Shown in pieces: positions 24,616 through 31,260 of a DNA stretch of 46,892 nucleotides. The position numbers and the translations under genes are program-made. Location of the stretch: contig JAAYDG010000017.1 of the NCBI GenBank assembly GCA_012729355.1, forward strand, positions 1 to 46,892, written 5' to 3'. The DNA comes from Clostridiales bacterium (GTDB lineage Bacteria > Bacillota > Clostridia > Peptostreptococcales > Anaerovoracaceae). The notes below the pieces were generated by a model, which did no database searches, had not been told where the DNA came from, and saw only the letters and a list, made by a program, of their open reading frames with translations. Position 1 is the first letter of the stretch; each line of letters starts with the position of its first letter.

Positions 24616-25305
24616 TCAGTTGTACGCCTTTTGCAGTTTCCGCTCCCAGACGCGGATCCCCCGGGTGGAAACGATGTTCAGTGCCAGATAGATGAGAGCC
24701 GCCACGTAATAAGACGGCAAGATCGAATACGTGATGGTGGCCACTGTGTTCCTGGCATACATGATGTCGGCAATCCCCAAATATTGGATGATGGCCGTCT
24801 CCTTGATCATCGTCACCAATTCGTTGCCGATGGCGGGAAGGATCGTGCGAATTGCCTGGGGCAGAATGACCAATCGCATGGACATCCAATGGTTCATGCC
24901 CAGGCTCCTGGCCGCTTCCGTCTGCCCTTTTTCCACGGACTGGATACCGCCCCGGATGATCTCGGCCACATAGGCGCCGCTGTTCATGGTCAATGCGATC
25001 AGGCAGGGCAAATAGCGCGTCATATCCACCCCGCCGATGATGACATCAGGAAAAGCGATCAGTTTGGACAACTGGAGGTAAACGATCCAGAGCTGTACGA
25101 TCAACGGCGTGCCGCGAATCACATCGATATAAACTGCCGCTGCTTTACTGATGATCTTATAGCGGGACATTTTCATGAACGCCAGAGCAGCCGCCAGAGC
25201 GGCGCCCAGGACGACTGCATTGAGCGATAGAAGCAGCGTGACTTTGGTACCTTTCCAAAAGTACGGTGCGTAATTGATCAACATATCGAAGACTTTAACT
25301 GCCAA
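24616..25305 (-). CDS. Polar amino-acid ABC transporter permease (HisM/GlnP family)
   Basis: A 229-residue inner-membrane permease of the His/Glu/Gln/Arg family, with about five membrane segments. Family marks: YAPYFWKGTKVTLLLSLNAV, YIDVIRGTPLIVQLWIVYLQL, and the EAA loop with GQTEAARSLGMNHWMSMRLV and ILPQAIRTILPAIGNELV. It follows the binding-protein gene by 45 bases in the same operon. The operon ends after it, at the terminator at 24546-24578, so the ATPase must be encoded elsewhere. Substrate class is polar or basic amino acids; identity not fixed. Confidence 0.93.
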   Translation of the reverse strand: MAVKVFDMLINYAPYFWKGTKVTLLLSLNAVVLGAALAAALAFMKMSRYKIISKAAAVYIDVIRGTPLIVQLWIVYLQLSKLIAFPDVIIGGVDMTRYLPCLIALTMNSGAYVAEIIRGGIQSVEKGQTEAARSLGMNHWMSMRLVILPQAIRTILPAIGNELVTMIKETAIIQYLGIADIMYARNTVATITYSILPSYYVAALIYLALNIVSTRGIRVWERKLQKAYN

Positions 25306-25350
25306 TGGGATCCTCCGTCTCTGGCGTGCACACCGGGTACATCATGCCGA

Positions 25351-26130
25351 TTACTCGGCGGCAAGCTCTTCCTGCAAAGCTTTGGCGTCGGCCATCAGCT
25401 GATCGATGGTGCCGTCTTCCTTCAGCTCTGCCAGGATCGCATTCACCTGATCGCAGAGCTCATCGTTTCCGAGTTGGAACGCGATGGCCACTGCATCGTT
25501 TTCGTACGGAATGGTGAAGGGCGCCAGTTCCAGGTCGCTGTTTGTTGCCACAAATCCTTCGGCCACGTCACTGTCGGAAACGATCCCGTCCAGCTGCCCC
25601 CCCTGGAGCATCATGATCATATCGTTGAAATTCTGTACTGCGATGGCCGATTCACCGGCGTACTCGATGGCCAGCGTCTCCTGAACCGTTCCGGTCTGGC
25701 CTGCGATCTTCAGGCCGGCCATGTCTTCCACGGACTGGATCGTCCCGGCCGAGGCGCTGTTGATGATGCAAACCTGATTCCGGGCAAAATAATTGTCAGA
25801 AAACAACACTTCACGTTCCGGATCGTTCGTCAGTCCTGCAATCACGCAGTCGAACTGGCCTTCCGCCAGGCTTCCCAACAAACCGTCGAAACTCATATTC
25901 GTGATCTTCAGTTCTTTCCCCAGCTTTTCCGCCAGGATCTTGGCCAGTTCGATATCCGCCCCAACCAGGACTTCGTTGTTGTTTTCATCGATCTGAATAA
26001 ACTCGTAAGGTGGATAATCGGCCGAAGTTCCGACATGGAATGTCTCGATTTGTGTTTCTTCTCCGCCGCCGCATGCAGTCATGCCGAACAGGAGTGCCGT
26101 TGCGAGAAGCAGGGTCAGTGTTTTTTTCAT
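25351..26130 (-). CDS. Amino-acid ABC transporter substrate-binding lipoprotein
   Basis: A 259-residue lipoprotein of binding-protein family 3. The N-terminus MKKTLTLLLATALLFGMTAC ends in a lipobox with Cys20 as the lipidated residue, to be cut by LspA. Mature part: FHVGTSADYPPYEFIQID, the usual start, then VGADIELAKILAEKLGKEL, GQFDCVIAGLTNDPEREVLF and GQTGTVQETLA, ending in a coil-like EELAAE tail. First gene of the operon with the permease downstream. Promoter and possible ArgR site lie upstream, hinting at arginine or another basic amino acid; that is inference. Confidence 0.93.
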   Translation of the reverse strand: MKKTLTLLLATALLFGMTACGGGEETQIETFHVGTSADYPPYEFIQIDENNNEVLVGADIELAKILAEKLGKELKITNMSFDGLLGSLAEGQFDCVIAGLTNDPEREVLFSDNYFARNQVCIINSASAGTIQSVEDMAGLKIAGQTGTVQETLAIEYAGESAIAVQNFNDMIMMLQGGQLDGIVSDSDVAEGFVATNSDLELAPFTIPYENDAVAIAFQLGNDELCDQVNAILAELKEDGTIDQLMADAKALQEELAAE

Positions 26131-26195
26131 TTGAAGTTACTTCCTTTCTTTTGTATCACGATCGCTATTTTGTGATTCGACTCAATATACCGCAC

Positions 26196-26224
26196 AATAT
26201 ACTCGCATAAATATTCATTGTCAA
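26196..26224 (-). promoter_or_regulatory. Amino-acid ABC promoter with possible ARG box
   Basis: Minus-strand TTGACA (26219-26224) and TATATT (26196-26201), 17-base spacer. The spacer reads AATGAATATTTATGCGAGT (26201-26219), close to the Bacillus ARG-box consensus CATGAATAAAAATKCAAKT. Further AT-rich TGAATATT/AATATTCA repeats lie upstream to about 26265. Promoter is well supported; ArgR binding is inference. Confidence 0.55.
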
Positions 26225-26308
26225 GAGTAAATATTGAATATTATCTCCAAAATATTCGTTCATCAGCTTTCAACACCGATTTATGTGCATATTTTAGATT
26301 TTATGCAT

Positions 26309-26341
26309 TAAAAATCCCTCCTCCGGAAAACAGAGGAGGGG
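26309..26341 (-). terminator. thrS terminator
   Basis: Stem CCCTCCTC/GAGGAGGG (26316-26323 and 26333-26340) with ATTTTT on the minus strand side, 21 bases past the thrS stop. Confidence 0.8.
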
Positions 26342-26361
26342 CAGTGGCTGATTCTGCGGAA

Positions 26362-28101
26362 TCAGTACATTTTTTCGTCGATCTCATCGTGCAATCGCTG
26401 AATGAGTTCCGGCAATGCCATAGGCGCCAGTTCTCCTTCCTTGCTGGAACGGACCGGATACAATCCGGATTCCATTTCCTTTTCACCGAGGACGATGATG
26501 TAGGCATCTCTCGCATTGCGCGCTTCTCTGATCTTATAGCCGATCTTCTCGTTCCGGCCGTCCAGTTCCGCGCGAAATCCTTCGGCAACGAATTTTTCTT
26601 TTAACTCTTCCGCAAAATCGTTAAACTTCTCCGTCACGGTGAGCAGTTTCACTTGAGTGGGCGCAAGCCAAAGCGGGAATTTTCCCTCGAAGTGTTCGAT
26701 CAGGATCCCGATAAACCGTTCCATGCTGCCGAAGATCGTCCTGTGGATCATCCCCGGCCGATGCTTTTCCCCATCCGGCCCCACATAAGTGATGTCAAAA
26801 CGCTGAGGCATCTGGAAATCCAGTTGGATCGTCCCGCATTGCCAGGTTCTGCCGATGCTGTCTTCCAGATGAAAGTCCAGTTTCGGACCGTAGAAAGCGC
26901 CGTCCCCCTCGTTTACTTTGTAAGGCAGTTTCAATTCATCCATCGCTTCTTGTAGCGCCTGCTCCGCACGGGCCCATTCTTCGGCAGACCCCATGGAATT
27001 CTCTGGGCGGGTCGAAAGTTCGATGCGGTAATTGAATCCGAAAACACCGTAGATATAGCCGATGAATTCAATCACACCCTTCAGCTCGTCCTTCGTCTGC
27101 TCCGGCAGCATATAGATGTGCGCATCATCCTGTGTAAAGGTCCGTACCCGCATGAGTCCGTGGAGCGCACCGGACAGTTCGTGGCGGTGCACCTGGCCCA
27201 ATTCGGCCACCCGCATGGGAAAGTCCCGGTAACTGTACATCTTGCGCTTGTAGGCCAGCAACGATCCCGGACAGTTCATGGGCTTGATGGCATAGTCTAT
27301 GTCGTCGATCCTGGTGAAATACATGTTCTCTTTGTAATGGTCCCAGTGCCCGGAGGTATGCCACAGTTCCTCGTTGAGAATCAGGGGTGTCTTGATCTCG
27401 TCGTATCCTCTCTCTGCGTGGGCTTTCCGCCAAAACGCTTCCAGCTCGTTCCGGATAATCATCCCTCTTGGCAGGAAGAACGGAAATCCGGGCCCTTCGT
27501 CCATGATGGCAAACAGGTCCATTTCCCTGCCGATTTTCCGGTGATCTCTTCGTTTGGCTTCTTCCAGCTTCTGCAGGTATTCGTCCAGCATGGATTTCTT
27601 GGGAAACGTGATACCGTAAATCCTTTGCAGCATCTTGTTTTTCTCGCTCCCGCGCCAATAGGCACCGGCTACGCTCAGCAGTTTGATCGCCTTGATACCG
27701 CCTGTGGAAGGCAAATGAGGGCCGGCGCAAAGGTCCGTGAAATCTCCCTGCTCATAAAACGTGATCCGGGCGTCTGCGGGGAGATCGTTGATCAGTTCGA
27801 CTTTGTACGCCTCGCCCCGCTCTTCCATAAACTGCACTGCGTCTTCCCTGCTGAGCTCTCTGCATACCAGCGGAAGGTTTTCCTTGACGATCGCCGCCAT
27901 CTCTTTTTCAATCGACAAAAGATCTTCTTCCGTAAACTTATGATCCAGATCGATGTCGTAATAAAACCCGTTGTCGATGGCCGGTCCGATGCCGAATTTC
28001 GCATCGGGGAACAATCGCTGAACGGCATGGGCCATAATATGTGACGATGTATGCCACAAGGCTTTCCTTTCTTCTTCTGTTTCAAAACGTAAATTTGCCA
28101 T
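26362..28101 (-). CDS. thrS: Threonyl-tRNA synthetase lacking the TGS domain
   Basis: Class-II synthetase charging tRNA(Thr). The 579-residue protein begins MANLRFETEEERKALWHTSS, directly before the editing domain (HTSSHIMAHAVQRLFPDAK, with the HxxxH motif); the ~60-residue N-terminal TGS domain of typical ~640-residue ThrRS is absent. The catalytic core has MNCPGSLLAYKRKMYSYRD (Zn Cys), FTQDDAHIYM, LDFHLEDSIGRTWQCGTIQL, and RPGMIHRTIFGSMERFIG; the anticodon domain begins near PLWLAPTQVKLLTV. GGAGG is seven bases before the ATG at 28101. TGS-less ThrRS occur in some Clostridia. Expression is set by the T-box leader upstream. Confidence 0.96.
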   Translation of the reverse strand: MANLRFETEEERKALWHTSSHIMAHAVQRLFPDAKFGIGPAIDNGFYYDIDLDHKFTEEDLLSIEKEMAAIVKENLPLVCRELSREDAVQFMEERGEAYKVELINDLPADARITFYEQGDFTDLCAGPHLPSTGGIKAIKLLSVAGAYWRGSEKNKMLQRIYGITFPKKSMLDEYLQKLEEAKRRDHRKIGREMDLFAIMDEGPGFPFFLPRGMIIRNELEAFWRKAHAERGYDEIKTPLILNEELWHTSGHWDHYKENMYFTRIDDIDYAIKPMNCPGSLLAYKRKMYSYRDFPMRVAELGQVHRHELSGALHGLMRVRTFTQDDAHIYMLPEQTKDELKGVIEFIGYIYGVFGFNYRIELSTRPENSMGSAEEWARAEQALQEAMDELKLPYKVNEGDGAFYGPKLDFHLEDSIGRTWQCGTIQLDFQMPQRFDITYVGPDGEKHRPGMIHRTIFGSMERFIGILIEHFEGKFPLWLAPTQVKLLTVTEKFNDFAEELKEKFVAEGFRAELDGRNEKIGYKIREARNARDAYIIVLGEKEMESGLYPVRSSKEGELAPMALPELIQRLHDEIDEKMY

Positions 28102-28120
28102 GTTGCTTCCTCCTGTAATC

Positions 28121-28345
28121 AAAAGCCCCGAACACCTGACGGTGTTCGGGGCAAAAATGCGGTTCCACCCAAACGGAATACTTCATTTCCCTAACGACAG
28201 ATCCTGCCGGCGACCCTCATCGGGTGCAGCTCGGAGATGGTGGGCTTGTGCACTACCTGCAGACTCTTCCAGCCAAGGGAGTCCTTCTCTTGTGCAAGTC
28301 GTATGCGGCCTTTCTCGTCAATGCTTTTTACTGATTTGCGATAAC
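28121..28345 (-). promoter_or_regulatory. T-box leader of thrS with terminator
   Basis: On the minus strand the T-box core GGGTGGAACCGCA lies at 28158-28170, followed by a terminator stem GCCCCGAACACC/GGTGTTCGGGGC (28125-28152) and TTTT. The upstream part (about 28190-28330) fits a Stem I; a plausible threonine specifier ACC sits at 28239-28241 inside CCCACCATC. Uncharged tRNA(Thr) would stabilise the antiterminator and allow thrS transcription. The T-box core and terminator are seen; the specifier placement is inference. Confidence 0.9.
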
Positions 28346-28351
28346 AAGGCT

Positions 28352-28379
28352 ATTATACCGATCAGAATGAACTTGTCAA
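28352..28379 (-). promoter_or_regulatory. thrS promoter
   Basis: Minus-strand TTGACA (28374-28379) and perfect TATAAT (28352-28357), 16-base spacer. The -35 box lies inside the 3' end of the last Tad-cluster gene, and no terminator separates the two units. Confidence 0.75.
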
Positions 28380-28829
28380 GCCTCCCGCCCATTCATACAC
28401 GGCCGTCCGCCGAATCTCCGTCACGGACAGGAACGGAAGCCGGAACAAATCGCGGCCCTGATAGGAAAGAACTACTACCGCTGCAGGTTCGCCGGTTCCG
28501 ACTCCATGCGCTTCGGCTCCGCAATACCCTTTCACATCGTCAAATAAAATCAACTCCGCCGCAAGCTGCCCCGAAAGACCGAAATACGGACCGTCTTCCG
28601 CTTCCGCCAAAACATGCTCCACATAAGCTTCGGCGGAAGCGGAATCGATGCATATCCTGCCGAAAGAATATTCCGTTTCATCCCGAAGGAGGGCGGCCCC
28701 GGAGGCAGCCTCTTCCGCCAGTATTTTCAGTTGCTTCTGCAGAACCGCATAGCGATCCATATCGCTCCATTGGCACAGGAAGCTGATGTTGAGAATCAAA
28801 ATGGCAAAGAAAACAAGAAAAACTTTCAA
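28362..28829 (-). CDS. Small Tad-cluster protein with N-terminal membrane segment (TadG/TadE-like)
   Basis: A 155-residue protein, last of the Tad-like cluster. If started at the TTG at 28829 it begins MKVFLVFFAILILNISFLCQ, resembling the MKQ(L/F)(I/L)V starts of the three genes before it, and GGAGAGG lies six bases upstream. An ATG at 28850 would add seven residues but has a poor SD. One membrane segment (residues 3-20) is followed by an exported domain with ILAEEAASGAALLRD and SAEAYVEHVLAEAEDG, the layout of TadE/TadG-like pseudopilins. No family name can be assigned with certainty. The gene end overlaps the thrS promoter. Confidence 0.7.
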   Translation of the reverse strand: MKVFLVFFAILILNISFLCQWSDMDRYAVLQKQLKILAEEAASGAALLRDETEYSFGRICIDSASAEAYVEHVLAEAEDGPYFGLSGQLAAELILFDDVKGYCGAEAHGVGTGEPAAVVVLSYQGRDLFRLPFLSVTEIRRTAVYEWAGGLTSSF

Positions 28830-28868
28830 ACCCAGTCCTCTCCATGACATATAGAGGCATCCATGGTG

Positions 28869-29300
28869 TCAAGGAAGCAGCTCGCTGGCAGTCCGGCTTT
28901 CGACGGTGAACATCAGACGGTTATCCTCCTCCCGAATGCCGAACAGCCTGGGCCCTGCCATGATCTGGCCCATGGGAACAGAAATCTTATAATAGATCAG
29001 ACCCCGCTCAAAGCCCGTTCCGTCGAAAACAGCATTCCCCTTGATTCGATATTGGGGTGAGTCGGTGGCTTCGATCAGCACCGATTCCGGGTCCAAATCC
29101 AGGATCTTCGAGATGTTGTCCCGCAGTTCGCTGCGAATCTGTTGAGTAAAGCAACCCTTTTGCCTGGCCTGCTCCCTGGCCACATAGACGCAATCCGACA
29201 GCAACCCGATCCGGGCGTGATTGATTTGATCCAAAGCGAATTGCATAAGAAAAATCAGGAGCAGAGGGAGAACAGCCAGCAACACGAGAAACTGTTTCAT
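28869..29300 (-). CDS. TadE/TadF-like small exported protein
   Basis: A 143-residue protein beginning MKQFLVLLAVLPLLLIFLMQ, one membrane segment (residues 4-24), then an exported domain (REQARQKGCFTQQIRSEL, then ISKILDLDPESVLIEATDSP, LIYYKISVPMGQIMAGPRLF). A hydrophobic N-terminus followed by a short mixed domain is typical of TadE/F minor pseudopilins, but no prepilin-peptidase site is visible. ATG at 29300 has GGAGG seven bases upstream and overlaps the stop of the preceding small gene (ATGA). Part of the Tad-like operon; exact role unknown. Confidence 0.75.
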   Translation of the reverse strand: MKQFLVLLAVLPLLLIFLMQFALDQINHARIGLLSDCVYVAREQARQKGCFTQQIRSELRDNISKILDLDPESVLIEATDSPQYRIKGNAVFDGTGFERGLIYYKISVPMGQIMAGPRLFGIREEDNRLMFTVESRTASELLP

Positions 29301-29461
29301 GGGACGACCTCCGGAGAATCCTCCAGGCGGCGCACCTCGATCTCCTGCAGCCAAACTTGACGCAGCGTTGAGGCGACACTGCCGTGTCCCGATCCGGCGA
29401 TCATGGTAAAGAGCTGAAGCCCGAGGCACACGGCCGCAACGAGTACGATCAACTGTTTCAT
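29297..29461 (-). CDS. 54-residue membrane-anchored small protein of the Tad-like cluster
   Basis: Reading from ATG at 29461 gives 54 residues: MKQLIVLVAAVCLGLQLFTM, then IAGSGHGSVASTLRQVWLQE and a charged end (IEVRRLEDSPEVVP). Its first six residues match those of the upstream Flp-like gene exactly. The stop overlaps the next ATG by four bases, indicating translational coupling and supporting that it is a real gene. SD is weak (GGAAAGA). Probably a minor pilin-like subunit; function inferred from position only. Confidence 0.65.
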   Translation of the reverse strand: MKQLIVLVAAVCLGLQLFTMIAGSGHGSVASTLRQVWLQEIEVRRLEDSPEVVP

Positions 29462-29476
29462 CGGATCTTTCCGTTC

Positions 29477-29632
29477 TTACTCGCCGGCGGCTTCGAATTC
29501 ACCGATAACGTTTCCGAGTTTACTGTCCACACTTTCTTTCATTTCACTGGCTTCTCCACCGAACCCCATCACGACGGTGCCAATGGCAATGCCGAGTATC
29601 ACTGTAGCGATCATTACGATCAATTGCTTCAT
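29477..29632 (-). CDS. 51-residue Flp-pilin-like small protein
   Basis: Reading from ATG at 29632 gives 51 residues: MKQLIVMIATVILGIAIGTV, VMGFGGEASEMKESVDSKLG and NVIGEFEAAGE. AAGGAG lies six bases upstream. Size, hydrophobic N-terminal helix and place directly after tadC fit a Flp-type pilin, but there is no leader with the G/E-Y processing motif of classical Flp pilins, so it would be inserted unprocessed or processed differently. Major pilin candidate of this cluster; inference from context. Confidence 0.7.
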   Translation of the reverse strand: MKQLIVMIATVILGIAIGTVVMGFGGEASEMKESVDSKLGNVIGEFEAAGE

Positions 29633-29651
29633 GTTTTCTCCTTTCCGGCAA

Positions 29652-30299
29652 TCAAAGAATACCCATCAACAGCTCTCGCTGCTCTATAAAATAAGCCACA
29701 TAGATGAAATTCAGCAGAACGACCATACAGTTGAGGACGACAGGGAAATAGGCCAGATCGCTGATCCACTCGTCCTTCTTTTTCTGAAGCGTGCGCCGTT
29801 TTTGAAAAAGCAGATCCCGGTATGCTTCCACCGTGCTGAGCATTTCCCGGGGAGGGATCCGCTCCCATTCGGTAAAGAGCTTTGCCACGTCCCGCGCATA
29901 GTCCAGACCGAATGCGGCGTAAAATATCTCACCTGCCGCTTCATCTTCGCACAAACGCAGCCGATGAGCCATTTCCCAGAATACCTTTTGCAGATTATCC
30001 GACAGATCCGCCAATTCTTCCAGTAGCAATTCCCGGCTCATGGTTCTGTCCCTTCCCAAGGTGACGATGTTTTGCACATAAGCCAACGCTTCCGAAAGCT
30101 CTCGCTCGCGGAGAGCTCGCTTCCTCAACTCCGTATATTTTCCGAACAGCTGACACAATCGACTGCCGGCGACCCTTCGGCAAACGGATCCACCGTACGC
30201 AACACTCCTGCCGACGAGCCGGACCGGCTCCTTTCGGATCAGAGGAAAACATCCCGTCCAGAAAAGCGTATACGCAAATAAGAGTACCCGGAAGCTCAC
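29652..30299 (-). CDS. tadC: TadC-like membrane assembly protein
   Basis: A 215-residue protein related to the GspF/TadC platform proteins. It has an N-terminal hydrophobic stretch (SFRVLLFAYTLFWTGCF), a helical cytoplasmic part with ELSEALAYVQNIVTLGRDRT, ELADLSDNLQKVFWEMAHRL and ARDVAKLFTEWERIP, and a C-terminal membrane segment (FPVVLNCMVVLLNFIYVAYF). It is shorter than typical TadC (about 280-330 residues). Start is GTG at 30299, five bases after GGAGG. It lies 13 bases after tadB in the operon, the standard tadA-B-C order. Confidence 0.75.
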   Translation of the reverse strand: MSFRVLLFAYTLFWTGCFPLIRKEPVRLVGRSVAYGGSVCRRVAGSRLCQLFGKYTELRKRALRERELSEALAYVQNIVTLGRDRTMSRELLLEELADLSDNLQKVFWEMAHRLRLCEDEAAGEIFYAAFGLDYARDVAKLFTEWERIPPREMLSTVEAYRDLLFQKRRTLQKKKDEWISDLAYFPVVLNCMVVLLNFIYVAYFIEQRELLMGIL

Positions 30300-30312
30300 A
30301 TCTTCCTCCTCG

Positions 30313-31260
30313 TCAATAATCGATCTTCTGGTTCCGGAGCAATTCCAAAGCGGCCAGATTGATCACAAAAAGAACCAGTGATGCCGTAAAAAACAAAAAC
30401 CCCTCCGGTGTGGTGAACTGATTCCGAAGCAACTCTGCCGGAGCCAACCCCAGGTAGAGAACTGAAATTCCCAGCGTCCCGATGTAAAGAACCGGCACAA
30501 GAAACAGTGTCATGCGGGCAGATTCGCTGTTCAGCCGGTCGCGTTCCTGGGCTCTGGTGTTGGCTTCGCTCAACTGGGCCGATATATCCCGAAGCCCTCC
30601 GGATACATCGATACCTTTTTCCGCGGCAAGCCGGATGCATACGCCGAGCATCTTTCCCCACACGGTACCGGCGGCAAAGGCGAATTGATCCACAGCTTCT
30701 CTCACCTCCGCCGGACTGCCGGTACTGCGCAGTTTCAGAAGCAGACGGTAAAGGAGTTTTCTGAATACAGGATAGTCTCCCTCTCCGTTCAAAACCGATT
30801 CGATCGCCACATAGATATTCTTATGATTCGTCCAGTAGTGGCGGTATAACTCCGACACTAAAGACAGCCCTTCCCGACTTCCCTTTTTCTGTTGCAGCTC
30901 CAGTTTGACGACCCAAAGAAGCAGGGGCAGAGACGTGGCAACACACGATAAGAAGAGGGATGCCGGCCATGAAAAAATACGCAGGGACAACAACATCATC
31001 AATGCAAACAAAAGGGCGAGGCCCGTAAAAATTACCCGTTCGTCCGGCGCATGGTGAAAGCTGGCGCTCAACACGTTTCGCACGTAGCGAACCATCGGCG
31101 TTATCTGGCCCTTTTGCCTGCGGGCTGCACGAAGCCGGTGTCGCATCGCACAACCAAGATGAAGCAGGCGAATGTGCTCTCGAAAAACACACAGCCATCC
31201 CGCCGCGAAGAGCAGGGTGATCAGCACGGTCGCGATCCATTCGATCCATCGGCTGCTCAT
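30313..31260 (-). CDS. tadB: TadB-like membrane platform protein
   Basis: A 315-residue integral membrane protein of the GspF/TadB family that forms the inner-membrane platform beside the TadA ATPase. Membrane segments are seen near residues 5-27 (IEWIATVLITLLFAAGWLCV), 80-120 (FTGLALLFALMMLLSLRIFS and SLFLSCVATSLPLLLWVV) and in the last 70 residues (MTLFLVPVLYIGTLGISVLY, FLFFTASLVLFVINLAALEL). The cytoplasmic part has GIDVSGGLRDISAQLSEANT, as in GspF domains. ATG overlaps the tadA stop by four bases. Confidence 0.8.
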   Translation of the reverse strand: MSSRWIEWIATVLITLLFAAGWLCVFREHIRLLHLGCAMRHRLRAARRQKGQITPMVRYVRNVLSASFHHAPDERVIFTGLALLFALMMLLSLRIFSWPASLFLSCVATSLPLLLWVVKLELQQKKGSREGLSLVSELYRHYWTNHKNIYVAIESVLNGEGDYPVFRKLLYRLLLKLRSTGSPAEVREAVDQFAFAAGTVWGKMLGVCIRLAAEKGIDVSGGLRDISAQLSEANTRAQERDRLNSESARMTLFLVPVLYIGTLGISVLYLGLAPAELLRNQFTTPEGFLFFTASLVLFVINLAALELLRNQKIDY

